64,000 nt of DNA from Hymenobacter amundsenii (GCF_002204745.1 NZ_NIRR01000001.1:1-64000), one strand, 5' to 3'; shown: positions 9,784 through 18,525, counted from the stretch's first letter. Made by a program: numbers and translations. The notes: a model not told the origin generated them from the letters alone.

Positions 9784-11751
9784 TCAGACGGGCTTTTTCT
9801 CGTCTTCCGGGTCATCGAGCACGATGCCCATCAGGCGCATGAGCTGACTGGCATTGAATGAGCGGCACATGCCGGGCGTGAGGTGGTAATCGAAGCGCAG
9901 GGTGCCGTCGGGGTTGAGGTAGGAGTTGAAGCTGACGTTGCGCACATGCGCGGGCAGGTCGGTTTCGAGGGCGGCCAGCTCCAGATCGTGGGTGCTAATC
10001 AGGCCACTGGCGGCCCGTTCGCGCAGCTGGAATACCAGCGCCCGCGCCCCCCGGTGCCGGTCGGCCGAGTTGGTGCCCTTCAAAATCTCATCGAGCAGAT
10101 AGAAAACGGGCAAGCCTTCCGTGGCCAGTGACGAGTTGCCAGTTGCCAGGTCGTTGGTTGCGGCCGATGAGCCAGCAGCGGGCACCACTAGGTCGCCGGT
10201 CATTGTCAACTCTTCCTTATCAGTTGTCAATTGATTTCCCTCCGTCATGTCCAGCAACAGGCGCAGGCGCTTGAGCTCGGCGTAGAATGAGGAGGTGCTT
10301 TCGGCCAGGTTGTCGTGGCTGCGCATAGCGGTGAACACGCGGGCGGGACCGGTGCGGAGGGTTGTGGCGGCCACTACCGCGCCGGCCTGGGCCAGCACCA
10401 GGTTCAGGCCCACGGTACGCAGAAAGGTGCTTTTGCCCGCCATGTTCGAGCCGGTCACAATCACCGTTTGGCCCAGGCCAGCCGTAGTAAAGTCGTTGCG
10501 CACGCCCTCACCCCCGAACAGCAGCGGGTGGCCTAAACCGGTGGCGGCCACGGTAAGGGCCGGGGCCGTGAGGTCGGGCTCGGCAAAGCCCGGGTTGGCG
10601 GCCCGGAAAGCGGCCAAGCTCACCAGCGCGTCGAGTTCAGCGGCGGCTTCCAGCAGCGGTTCCAGGCCACCGGTGATACGGCGCTTCCAGCGTTCCAACT
10701 GCCAGATGCCCCACAAATCCCAGAGCAACACCGTATTCAGCATGCCCGCCACAGCCGGGTTCTGGCGGGCCGAAAACCAGCCGGCAATACTGCCCAGACG
10801 CTTCAGCAGCCGCGCCGCCGCCGTGCCACCGGTAGCGTGCAGGGTACGGTGCAGCCGCTGCAGTGCTGGGCTCTGCCAAGTGCCGGCCTCGAAGTGAGCT
10901 AGCTGGTCGTGGGCCGCTCGCAGGGCGTCGCGCATGGTGGTGGCGTGGGTGTAGTAGTCGGCCCGTATCGCCGCAAACCGGCCGTTGAGGGCGGCAGGCA
11001 GCGCCAGCAGCAGCAGAAACCCGGGGCCGTGGCCGCTGAAAGTCGCCCACAAACCCACCAGGGCTCCTAGCGGCAGCAAGCCCAGCAGCGGCAGCAACCA
11101 CCCACGGCCAGCGTAGAAATTGGGCTCGCGGAGCCAGCCGGCAAAGGCGCGCGGGTCGGTTTCCTGGCGCGGGTAGTGGCGGGCACGGGCCTGCCACTCC
11201 TGCTGCCAGGCCACGTTGGGAGCCAATTCGGCCGTAGCCTGCTGCCGCTCCTGCACCGTAGCCGGCGCGGCCGGGGCCAGCAGCCAATCCGCCAGCCAAT
11301 CCTGCCCCAGCCGCGAAGTGCTGCGGTTAAGGAGCTGAAACAGCGAGTGGTCGCCGAATACGTCGAGGTCGGCGGCGTAGGCGTGCTGGGGGTCGAGGTA
11401 GCGGCGGCCGGGGTCGAAGCCGGCCAGGCGGCCTTCGAGGCGGGCCAGCTCGTCGCGGTTGAGTTGGGCCAGCAGCCGATGGTGTTCGCGCTGGTAGCCC
11501 ACGCGGTTGTGCCAGCCCACCAGCGCCAAAAATGCCAGGTAGGCCCCCAGCGCCAGCCCCAGCGCGGCGGCCGTCTGCCCCAAGCTCAGCAGCCACCACA
11601 CGCCACCGGCCGCCACCCCGAACAGCAGCAACCGCACCAGCGCCACTACCCGGTGCCGGCCGGCAAAATAGCCCTCACGTTCGGTATGGTAGGCCAGGTT
11701 TTCCTGAAATAATTCGGCGGGGGCAACGGTAAGCGGACGGTAATCGGACAC
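9784..11751 (-). CDS. Membrane-anchored MutS-family ATPase
   Basis: About 655 residues. The C-terminal half is a MutS-type ATPase: Walker A GSNMAGKST, signature region RSHDNLAESTSSFYAELKR, Walker B VFYLLDEILKGTNSADRH and STHD. The N-terminal half has the MutS core helices but no mismatch-binding domain. Hydrophobic stretches at about 45-85 and 205-245 suggest membrane anchoring. A stretch of about 35 residues of low complexity (DNA about 10122-10240) interrupts the core just before Walker B. GTG 11751 (VSDYRPLTV) is chosen because it fits the conserved part; the in-frame ATG at 11835 would add 28 unconvincing residues. Probably a paralogue of MutS rather than canonical mismatch repair. Confidence 0.88.
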   Translation of the reverse strand: MSDYRPLTVAPAELFQENLAYHTEREGYFAGRHRVVALVRLLLFGVAAGGVWWLLSLGQTAAALGLALGAYLAFLALVGWHNRVGYQREHHRLLAQLNRDELARLEGRLAGFDPGRRYLDPQHAYAADLDVFGDHSLFQLLNRSTSRLGQDWLADWLLAPAAPATVQERQQATAELAPNVAWQQEWQARARHYPRQETDPRAFAGWLREPNFYAGRGWLLPLLGLLPLGALVGLWATFSGHGPGFLLLLALPAALNGRFAAIRADYYTHATTMRDALRAAHDQLAHFEAGTWQSPALQRLHRTLHATGGTAAARLLKRLGSIAGWFSARQNPAVAGMLNTVLLWDLWGIWQLERWKRRITGGLEPLLEAAAELDALVSLAAFRAANPGFAEPDLTAPALTVAATGLGHPLLFGGEGVRNDFTTAGLGQTVIVTGSNMAGKSTFLRTVGLNLVLAQAGAVVAATTLRTGPARVFTAMRSHDNLAESTSSFYAELKRLRLLLDMTEGNQLTTDKEELTMTGDLVVPAAGSSAATNDLATGNSSLATEGLPVFYLLDEILKGTNSADRHRGARALVFQLRERAASGLISTHDLELAALETDLPAHVRNVSFNSYLNPDGTLRFDYHLTPGMCRSFNASQLMRLMGIVLDDPEDEKKPV

Positions 11752-11909
11752 GGATGATGGAAAGAAAGGGACGTTGGGATAAGTGAGGCAAACGCGCTGG
11801 TTGTGCTGCGCTAAGGCAACGCATGACCAGCGCATTTGCTACTTCTGGCTTCTGGCTATGCCTATAACAAAGCGGTAACGTACTTCGGCTTTGGTCAGCA
11901 CGACCCCGT

Positions 11910-12359
11910 TTATGTGGCCCGCTTCACCTCCCCCACTGCCGCCACGCATTTAAGTTCTATGGCAATGGGGGTGGGCAGGCAGCTGATTTCAACGGTGGTG
12001 CGGCAGGGTTGGTTGGCCTGGAAATACTCGGCGTAGAGGCGGTTGTAGGTAGCGAAGTCGGCGCGCATGTTGGTCAGGAACACTGTAACGTCTACCAAGT
12101 CGTTCCAATCGGCTCCGGCTTCTTCCAGAATCCAGCGCACGTTGCGGAATACGGCGTGGCACTGGCTCTCAAAATCGTAACGCACTACGCGGCCGGTTTC
12201 GTCCAGCTCCACGCCGGGCACCTGGGCCTGGCCGCGCTGGCGGGGCCCTACCCCCGAAAGGAACAGCAGATTGCCCACGCGGCGGGCATGGGGGTAAAAA
12301 CCTACCGGTTCGGGGGCGCGGCCGGAGTGGTAGGCGGCGGAAGTTGCGTCAGGTGCCAT
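11910..12359 (-). CDS. RidA-family protein, 2-aminomuconate deaminase-like
   Basis: A 149-residue RidA (YjgF/YER057c) fold protein. The start at 12359 gives MAPDATSAAYHSGRAPEPVG; longer reading frames upstream antisense the next gene. LFLSGVGPRQRG resembles 2-aminomuconate deaminases within the family. The substrate-carboxylate arginine is present in PCRTTVEISCLP. RidA proteins hydrolyse reactive enamine/imine intermediates, while AmnD-type members deaminate 2-aminomuconate. No aromatic-degradation genes lie nearby, so the general housekeeping role is at least as likely. It is divergent from the TonB_C gene, 109 bases away. Confidence 0.88.
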   Translation of the reverse strand: MAPDATSAAYHSGRAPEPVGFYPHARRVGNLLFLSGVGPRQRGQAQVPGVELDETGRVVRYDFESQCHAVFRNVRWILEEAGADWNDLVDVTVFLTNMRADFATYNRLYAEYFQANQPCRTTVEISCLPTPIAIELKCVAAVGEVKRAT

Positions 12360-12468
12360 AAGGCCAAAGCTACCGAAACCGCCGCTTTCCGCCGAAATCC
12401 CGAACTTGAAGGCTGGCTGGTGCGGTTGTTGTTCCCAGTTCACCTCCGTTTCGCGCTGCTTTCTTCCT

Positions 12469-13263
12469 ATGAAACCAACTATTCGTCCGTTAGCCCTGGC
12501 TGCCCTGCTTAGTGCCGCCGCCCTGGCACCAGCCGTAGCCCAGCAAAAGCTCAAGTACCCCAAAGCACCGCCCGCCAACGCCATTTACGAGGCCGTGCAA
12601 CAGCCCGCCTTGCCCGCCGGTGGCGTCGAGGCCTTTGCCCAATACCTGGCCAACAACCAGCAGTATCCCACCGCCGCCTTGCAGGCCGGGGCGCAGGGCA
12701 CGGTAACGGTGAACTTCGTGGTCGAGAAAACCGGCTCTGTTTCCAATGTGACCGTGGCCCAGCCCGGCAACGCCCTGCTCGATGCCGAAGCCATCCGCCT
12801 CATCAAAGCGGCCCCGCGCTGGACGCCCGCCAAGCACCGCGGCGGCGTGGTGCGCCAGAGCCAAGCAGTGCCCGTCACGTTCCAGATTCCTGGCGAGGCA
12901 GCCCCAGCGGCCGTTCCGGCGGCTACTGCCGCAACGGCTGCCGGCAGCACTACCCAAGTGGTTAGCGCCGACCGCCCCGCTCGGCCCGTGGGCGGCACCG
13001 AAGCCTTTTTCGAGTGGATTCAGCAAAACCAGAAGTACCCCGCCCTCGCGCTGCAACGCAAAATTGAAGGCAAAGTGCTGATGGAATTTCTGATTGAGAA
13101 AGACGGCTCGCTTACCGATATCAAGCCCATCAAGCGGCTCGGCTCGGGCCTCGACGAGGAAGCCATTCGACTGCTTAAAGCCGCGCCGAAGTGGGAGCCG
13201 GCGCTGTATAAGGGCGAGCCGATAAAGCAAAAGATGGTTTTACCGGTTGTATTCTCGCTTTAA
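12469..13263 (+). CDS. Periplasmic protein with two TonB C-terminal-like domains
   Basis: A 264-residue exported protein: signal peptide (residues 1-24, ending APAVAQ), then two tandem TonB_C-type domains (about 48-142 and 175-264). Both share the pattern FxxxLxxNxxYPxxAxxxxxxGxVxVxFxVxKxGSxxxxxxxxxxxxxLDxEAIRLxKxAPxWxPA. There is no transmembrane anchor or proline-rich linker, so it is not a classical TonB that energises receptors. Such free double-domain proteins are common in Bacteroidota and of unknown role. ATG 12469 is chosen because it begins the signal peptide. Confidence 0.88.
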   Translation: MKPTIRPLALAALLSAAALAPAVAQQKLKYPKAPPANAIYEAVQQPALPAGGVEAFAQYLANNQQYPTAALQAGAQGTVTVNFVVEKTGSVSNVTVAQPGNALLDAEAIRLIKAAPRWTPAKHRGGVVRQSQAVPVTFQIPGEAAPAAVPAATAATAAGSTTQVVSADRPARPVGGTEAFFEWIQQNQKYPALALQRKIEGKVLMEFLIEKDGSLTDIKPIKRLGSGLDEEAIRLLKAAPKWEPALYKGEPIKQKMVLPVVFSL

Positions 13264-13472
13264 GCTCGTCAGCGGCAAGTTGCCGGTTATCAGTAAATAA
13301 TACGGCATACACCGTATCTATACCGCTTGCATTGCTGCGTTATCTGGGTCAATGGCTTGGGGCTTCGATGCTGAAGCTGCTTTTTTTGCCGTTCGTATAA
13401 AACAAAGTCCGCCCCTGTTCGTCAGTATGCCTAGTCCGTTGGCTTTCTGATCCGGGCCTTTTCGCTACCGTT

Positions 13473-15047
13473 ATGATGTCGCCTTTGCCGTTGCTATCCG
13501 CTCCGCCCGTTGGATTCGGAATTCCTTTGCCCCTGCGGACCAACTATTCTGTCTGGCCCTACCAGGCGCGGTTCCGGCAGGCAGCCCAGGCTATTGCCAC
13601 CGGTATTTTCGAGTCCCTCGACGAAGACTTGCACCCCCACGTGTACCTGCTGGCCTTACCCATTGAAGCTGCCGGGCTGGACGATGACGAACTGCCGGCC
13701 GCCGTACAGTTCGAACCCGAAGAAGGGGCGCTGCTTGCCCACCATTTCGAGCAAGTGCTCGAGCGCGGCCGCGTGCTGCAGCTCACCCACACCTGGCAAC
13801 CCACCGACCTCGACCTGGAAAGTGAGGATATGCTGCGCCGCAAGCAGTTCGGGCGGGGCGTGCGCCAAGCCGTGCAGGAAGTGCTCGACGAGCTCGATGT
13901 GCCCGGCAAGCACCTTTCGTTTGCCGGCTGGCCCGTGCCAATTGGCCGCCACGTGGTGATGCCCGTACTCCAGCTCAACCGCAAGGTGTATAACAGTTAC
14001 CCCACGCTGCAGCCCAACCGCTACTACACCGACGGCCGCCAAGTATCGAATTCCCTGATCATGGCGTCGATTCTGCGCTTCAACGAGGACTGCATCAAGT
14101 CGCTCACGGAGCCCGAGCCGGGGTCTGGACTGCTCATCCGCCCCCGCGAAACCGACGAAATCATCCGCTCGGCGGGCAAGCTGTTCATGGATACGCCAGC
14201 CCAGGACATGGGCATGAATCCGGCCGCCACCAAGCTGTTCGCTACCTGCAACACCATTTCCTCGCTCCGCTACGAGGGAGCCGAGGGCGTGGGCAAGCTA
14301 CTGTTGGCCCGGCGCGGCCACCCCAACCTGGCCGAGGTGTTTGCCCTCACTTGTCCCACCCCACTCACCGACTACCGGGCCGTGCGCAAGCTGCTCGAAA
14401 TGACCACGGCTGACGTAAGCTTACTCGCCGACGGCGAAAACGTGTACGCATTGGGCCGCCAGATCGGGCAGTACGACGCCTCCCGCGAGGATTTGTTTGT
14501 CATCAGCTTCGTGACGCATTATGCCTGGGAGTTCCAGCACGGCGGCCAGGTGCTCATGCGGGCCCACTACGGCAACCCCAGCCTGCCCCGGGCCCGCCTC
14601 AACCGCACCAAGTTCCGCCGCGACCTGCGCCGCACATTCGAGCTCACCGACGCGGCCAAAATAGAGAAGCTCTGGGACGTGGTGCTCGAAGCCAGCCGCC
14701 AGAAGCACGGCACGCTGCTCGTTATCACGACCGAGGCGCTGGCCGAAGCCGACCGCCTCAAGCTGCAGTGTACCCTCGTCGAGCCGGTGCCGCTCACTCC
14801 CCTCATCACCCGCCTCGTTACGGCCATTGATGGGGCCGTACTGCTCGACCCCGACGCCTTTTGCTATTCCATCGGGGTCATTCTCGATGGCAAAGCCACC
14901 GGCCGCGGCACCAGCACCCGCGGCGCCCGCTATAACTCAGCCATCCGCTACGTCGAAAGCAGCCCCTACCCCTGTCTGGCCATTGTGGTGAGCGAAGACG
15001 GCCTGATGGATGTGATTACCAAGGAAAGCGTAGCCAACGGTGAGTGA
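13473..15047 (+). CDS. DisA_N (diadenylate cyclase-like) domain protein with large N-terminal region
   Basis: A 524-residue soluble protein. The last about 120 residues follow the order of a DAC domain: EASRQKHGTLLVIT, TAIDGAVLLDPDAF (the DGA motif), YSIGVILDG, then RGARYNSAIRYV where catalytic DACs have a GTRHR-type motif, and IVVSEDG. DGA and the first Arg are kept, but the H-R of RHR reads Y-N. The N-terminal 390 residues have no domain I recognise; they contain conserved-looking blocks such as LRFNEDCIKSL. DACs make c-di-AMP; whether this one does, or makes or binds another nucleotide, is open. The gene stands alone. A second ATG at 13476 is an equally possible start. Confidence 0.75.
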   Translation: MMSPLPLLSAPPVGFGIPLPLRTNYSVWPYQARFRQAAQAIATGIFESLDEDLHPHVYLLALPIEAAGLDDDELPAAVQFEPEEGALLAHHFEQVLERGRVLQLTHTWQPTDLDLESEDMLRRKQFGRGVRQAVQEVLDELDVPGKHLSFAGWPVPIGRHVVMPVLQLNRKVYNSYPTLQPNRYYTDGRQVSNSLIMASILRFNEDCIKSLTEPEPGSGLLIRPRETDEIIRSAGKLFMDTPAQDMGMNPAATKLFATCNTISSLRYEGAEGVGKLLLARRGHPNLAEVFALTCPTPLTDYRAVRKLLEMTTADVSLLADGENVYALGRQIGQYDASREDLFVISFVTHYAWEFQHGGQVLMRAHYGNPSLPRARLNRTKFRRDLRRTFELTDAAKIEKLWDVVLEASRQKHGTLLVITTEALAEADRLKLQCTLVEPVPLTPLITRLVTAIDGAVLLDPDAFCYSIGVILDGKATGRGTSTRGARYNSAIRYVESSPYPCLAIVVSEDGLMDVITKESVANGE

Positions 15048-15073
15048 ATCGGGGAATGTGTAAGCAGAAAACA

Positions 15074-15174
15074 GCGTCATTCAGAGCGAAGCAAAGAATC
15101 TCGCGTGCCATGCTAACGCCTGATACTAGGGTTACTTCGGCACGCGAGATTCCTCGCTTCGCTCTGAATGACGT
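15074..15174. repeat. Dispersed palindromic repeat, copy C
   Basis: Arms at 15074-15109 and 15139-15174 pair with few mismatches. Compared with copies B and D, both arms read cattcagagcgaag/cttcgctctgaatg, a compensated change that keeps the pairing. It sits between the convergent DisA_N-domain and DUF4442 genes. Confidence 0.88.
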
Positions 15175-15196
15175 TCTGGTTCGTTCGTTTACCCTC

Positions 15197-15712
15197 CTAC
15201 CGCTTCGCCCGGAACGACCACGTAACCCGGAAGACAGCCACCGTATCGCCGGCTTCATCGACGCCGGTGCTGGTGGCCACTACGGTACGGCCTTCGCCGG
15301 TGGCACGGCTCTCAGCCAGTGCCCGGGCAATGGCCGCGCCGTCGGGGCAGGTAAAGCGAATCAGGCCCACGGCTTTCTTGGTGAAATCGGCTTGCAGGCC
15401 CACGACCAGCATCGAGGCCGGCGGGCCGCTCTGCACGTGCATCATGGCCAGCAGGCCGCTGGCCATTTCGGCGGCCATGCTCAGGCAGGCGAAATAGATA
15501 CTCTTGAACGGATTCTGGGTCAGATACTTATAAGGCACCGTAACGGTGCATTGCTCCGGCGTGAGGGCCGCCACCCGCAGGCCGGCCAAGTAGGCCATGG
15601 GCAGCCGCCGCAGCATAAACAGCTTCAGCTTGAGCGGATTGCTGATGTCGCGGCGGAATTTTTCCAGGCGGGCCGTATCGGCCGGGGTAACAGGAGTTGG
15701 TTGGTCTGACAT
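15197..15712 (-). CDS. DUF4442 hotdog-fold protein
   Basis: A 171-residue soluble protein resembling the DUF4442 group of hotdog-fold thioesterase-like proteins: LPMAYLAGLRVAALTPEQCT, PYKYLTQNPFKSIYFACLSM and a C-terminal half ending TVAVFRVTWSFRAKR. The start at 15712 (MSDQPTPV) is preferred over a longer frame. Members are presumed to act on acyl-thioesters, but the activity is unproven. A monocistronic gene that converges with the DisA_N gene across repeat copy C. Confidence 0.82.
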   Translation of the reverse strand: MSDQPTPVTPADTARLEKFRRDISNPLKLKLFMLRRLPMAYLAGLRVAALTPEQCTVTVPYKYLTQNPFKSIYFACLSMAAEMASGLLAMMHVQSGPPASMLVVGLQADFTKKAVGLIRFTCPDGAAIARALAESRATGEGRTVVATSTGVDEAGDTVAVFRVTWSFRAKR

Positions 15713-15821
15713 GGTAGGGCGGCGTGAGCACCCCAATTAACAAAAAATACTCGTCATGCCGAATATCCTTAGCTAACCAGCCCTTCCCCAGTTCACCGGT
15801 AACGTTGCTACTAGCTGCCCC

Positions 15822-16388
15822 CTACTTCCTCCGTTCTTTCGGCTGGGCCGAAACCGGGGCTACTGGCCGCACCATCAATTCGCGGTAGCCATAGGTGGGG
15901 TCGGGCTCGCGGCCGAATTCCAGCTCCGGCAGTTCCCCAATAACCAGCTCCACGGTCGTATACACGGTATTGCCGTCTAGCAAGTGCCCGCCCAGGGTAC
16001 GCCCCGTCGAATCGGCTACCGAGAGGTGCAGGTGGCTGCCGCTCAGGGCCAGCGTGCCTACCAGCGACACGATTTCGAAGTGACCCTGGTATACCGTAGA
16101 ACCCTCCTGATTAGCCAACCGAAGCGTGGCGGTGGTCAGGCTACCCACGCCCGTTAGCACGCAGGCGGCGCGCAGGTTCTGGGCAGTCGTGAAGGCCAGC
16201 AGCTCGCGGCGCAAATCCTGCCCTGGCCGCAGCCGGAGGGCGTAGGTGCGCAGGGAAGAGGCCGGAGCAGCGGTTGAGGCGGGCATAGCAGCGGGAGTGG
16301 TTTGCGCGGCCGCCGGGGCAGCACCAGCCAATGCGGCCAGCAGCCCGAGCAACAGGCAGCGCCCGAAAGAGAATGGCAGACGGTTCAT
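15822..16388 (-). CDS. Exported PPC (DUF296) domain protein
   Basis: A 188-residue protein with a clear signal peptide (residues 1-28, ending PAAAQ) followed by a PPC/DUF296 domain (about 45-165): YALRLRPGQDLRRELLAF, ACVLTGVGSLTTATLRLAN, GHFEIVSLVGTLALSGSHLH. In most proteins this domain is cytoplasmic and binds DNA or forms trimers, so a secreted version must do something else. The conserved GSHLHLSVAD is reminiscent of the metal-binding histidines in other PPC proteins. It lies 32 bases downstream of the adhesin-like gene on the same strand and may be co-transcribed with the sigma-factor unit. Confidence 0.85.
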   Translation of the reverse strand: MNRLPFSFGRCLLLGLLAALAGAAPAAAQTTPAAMPASTAAPASSLRTYALRLRPGQDLRRELLAFTTAQNLRAACVLTGVGSLTTATLRLANQEGSTVYQGHFEIVSLVGTLALSGSHLHLSVADSTGRTLGGHLLDGNTVYTTVELVIGELPELEFGREPDPTYGYRELMVRPVAPVSAQPKERRK

Positions 16389-16420
16389 GTCCGCAAAGAA
16401 CGGCTATTCGGCCGCGCTAT

Positions 16421-17665
16421 TTACTTGTTAAAGCTCACGTTGCCGTAGCGCACTTTAATGTTGACGTTACCGGCATTGCGGGCCGACACGGCTCCGAAAG
16501 AACCTTGCGTGTCGCTCGAAGAGGGGCTGGTTTCTTCAGAATCCACTTTTACCAGGCGCTTATCCACCAGCAGACGGCCATGGTCGGTGTTCACGTCGAA
16601 ATCGAAGGCCGCCCCGTCGGGGAAGTTGAGCAAGATGGTGCTGTAACCCCCATCAAGCGTAATCTGGCGAAAGTTCTTGCCGGTATTGCGCACCTCGAAA
16701 TTAGGGCAGTACTGCACCTTCATATCGAGCTGGTTGCTCAGCTTGTCGATGCTGAATTTCGAGTAGCCCGAGAAACCGCGCAGGTTATGCACCGTACCCA
16801 AGGCTACGTCGCCGTAGCGGCTGTGCACGGTCAGGTCTTGCACGGTACCAATATCGATGTCGGAGTTGTTGTTGCGCAGCTCCACGGTCCCGGCTTCGGT
16901 GAGGCGCACGTTGGCATAGGAAGCCTCAATAACGGCCCGGCCGGCGTAGGGCACAGCGGCGCGGGCGTTGGTCAGGCGCAGGGTGTTGCGGGGGCCTTCG
17001 AGGCGGGCTGTACGCAAGTGGCCGTACTCTACGGTCAGTTCCGTGGCTCCGGTCAGGTCGCCAGTCAGGCTGATGCCGCCGAAAGCGTTATGCAGCGCCA
17101 GCGGGTTATTCTTGGGCACCCACACCGTGTAATTCACTTCGTAGAGCTTCACCCGGCTGCGGCACTCCTGGGGCAGCGCGCCGAAGCGCGAGCGGGCCGA
17201 AACGCCGCCCGTGGCCGGGTCGCGGCCCAGGATTTCTACCTCAATCATGGCTTGCAGCTCCTGCGCTTTCTCCTCCGTTTCGGCCCGCGTGATGATATCG
17301 ACATCGGTGCGGATTTCGGGACGGTTCCACACGTTCACCTGCACCCGGCCGTAGCGCGTGTCAAGTGTATAAAGCTTGGTGGCCGAGGTCGGAAAAGTCC
17401 GGCTGAGCTTGCGCACCTTCTCTACGGCCAGCGCGGGGCGGCCATCGTCTTGCTGCGGCCCCTGGGCCATACTGCCCTGGCAGGAGTCGGGTTGCCCCGG
17501 CGCTCCTGCGAGCGGCAGGGGTGCGGCGGCCGGCTCGTAGAAATGTGCATTAGGTCCGCCTCCGGCTCCCGACTGCGCCCGGGCGGCGGGGCTCGCTACA
17601 CTCAGCAGCGCGGCCAGCGCCAGCAGTCGGCCGGTCCCGCCGGGTATCAGGCGAAAAGCACGCAT
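16421..17665 (-). CDS. Exported adhesin-like (DUF4097-type) protein
   Basis: A 414-residue exported protein with an N-terminal signal peptide ending ASPAARAQ. From about residue 75 it consists of repeating short beta strands (TLDTRYGRVQVNVWNRPEIR, NAFGGISLTGDLTGATELTV, DIDIGTVQDLTVHSRYGDVA), a pattern seen in DUF4097/putative-adhesin beta-helix proteins. Such proteins often sit behind anti-sigma factors. The gene starts 3 bases after the stop of the membrane protein gene, so translation is probably coupled. The binding partner is unknown. Confidence 0.82.
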   Translation of the reverse strand: MRAFRLIPGGTGRLLALAALLSVASPAARAQSGAGGGPNAHFYEPAAAPLPLAGAPGQPDSCQGSMAQGPQQDDGRPALAVEKVRKLSRTFPTSATKLYTLDTRYGRVQVNVWNRPEIRTDVDIITRAETEEKAQELQAMIEVEILGRDPATGGVSARSRFGALPQECRSRVKLYEVNYTVWVPKNNPLALHNAFGGISLTGDLTGATELTVEYGHLRTARLEGPRNTLRLTNARAAVPYAGRAVIEASYANVRLTEAGTVELRNNNSDIDIGTVQDLTVHSRYGDVALGTVHNLRGFSGYSKFSIDKLSNQLDMKVQYCPNFEVRNTGKNFRQITLDGGYSTILLNFPDGAAFDFDVNTDHGRLLVDKRLVKVDSEETSPSSSDTQGSFGAVSARNAGNVNIKVRYGNVSFNK

Positions 17666-17668
17666 AGC

Positions 17669-18415
17669 TTACGGAGTGCGGCGGCTGTCGGCCACCATGT
17701 AGGGTTGGGTATGGTAGGCCCGAATCTGTTCGCGGGTGCGCAACTGCTGGCCCAGCAAATCGAGCCGGATTTGCATGTTGCGGTTCATGGCATCGAGCAC
17801 TACCGCAGGCTCGGGGTTACGGTAGAGCTCTACTTTCAGCTGCTGATAATCGGAATCAAGCGCCGCCAACTCCTGCTCCCATTCGGGCTGCGGGGTAGCC
17901 GTTTCGCGGTCGGCAACCTGCAGCTCCTGGCGGCGCTCGGCGAGCTGGACGGCGTAATAGGTTTCCAGGCGCTGCACGGCGCCGGCCAGGCGCTGCTCGG
18001 GGCCATCCGAGGCCGGCGTAGCCAGTTCGGGCACCGTGTACGGAGTCAGGGCCGGTACGGGGGCTTGGTGTAGGTTAACCAACTGGCCGGCACGGGTCCA
18101 GATGGTGGCTTCGGGGCGCTGCTGCCAGAACCAGGTACCTAGCAACAACAGCGCGGCCACGGCGGCCGCAATGCCATAGGGCCGAGCCGAACGAGCATCG
18201 GCTGTTATATCAGGAATTTGAGCTGTGAAAGAGGTAGCGGCGGCCGGGAAAAGCGGCAACACTCGTCCTGGGTCCTCAGCGGCTTCCGCCGGGGCGGAAG
18301 TCCCGTCAAGGTCCTGAGCAATGGCGTCCCACAAGTCCGGACGTGGCTCAAACGCGTCGAAATCGGCGCGATGATGGTCCACGAAGGCTTCCAGTCCGGT
18401 GCTTATATTATTCAT
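17669..18415 (-). CDS. Single-pass membrane protein, candidate anti-sigma factor
   Basis: A 248-residue protein starting MNNISTGLEAFVDHHRADFD. The cytoplasmic N-terminal part carries FEPRPDLWDAI, common at the start of anti-sigma-type proteins in Bacteroidota. One membrane helix follows (about 94-112, YGIAAAVAALLLLGTW), then a periplasmic helical region with a coiled-coil look (residues 150-245). It lies 110 bases behind the ECF sigma gene and directly before the adhesin-like gene. No ZAS-type Zn motif is visible, so the anti-sigma role is inferred from position and topology. ATG 18415 replaces a longer frame to 18496. Confidence 0.8.
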   Translation of the reverse strand: MNNISTGLEAFVDHHRADFDAFEPRPDLWDAIAQDLDGTSAPAEAAEDPGRVLPLFPAAATSFTAQIPDITADARSARPYGIAAAVAALLLLGTWFWQQRPEATIWTRAGQLVNLHQAPVPALTPYTVPELATPASDGPEQRLAGAVQRLETYYAVQLAERRQELQVADRETATPQPEWEQELAALDSDYQQLKVELYRNPEPAVVLDAMNRNMQIRLDLLGQQLRTREQIRAYHTQPYMVADSRRTP

Positions 18416-18525
18416 GGTGAGTAGCAGGTGAAGGCAGGGCCGGAGCAGTTGGTCGGGCGAGGGGTGGGCCAGAACCGAACCGGCAGAATACCGCAAAGGG
18501 GTCGGAGAATAAAATCAGCGGGGCT

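Noticed and set aside
13349-13543. 64-codon minus-strand frame
   Set aside because: It overlaps the start of the DisA_N gene and shows no motif or conserved context.
16331-18073. Plus-strand reading frame of 580 codons
   Set aside because: It is antisense to the adhesin-like and anti-sigma candidate genes, which have signal peptides and recognisable features; the opposite frame has none.
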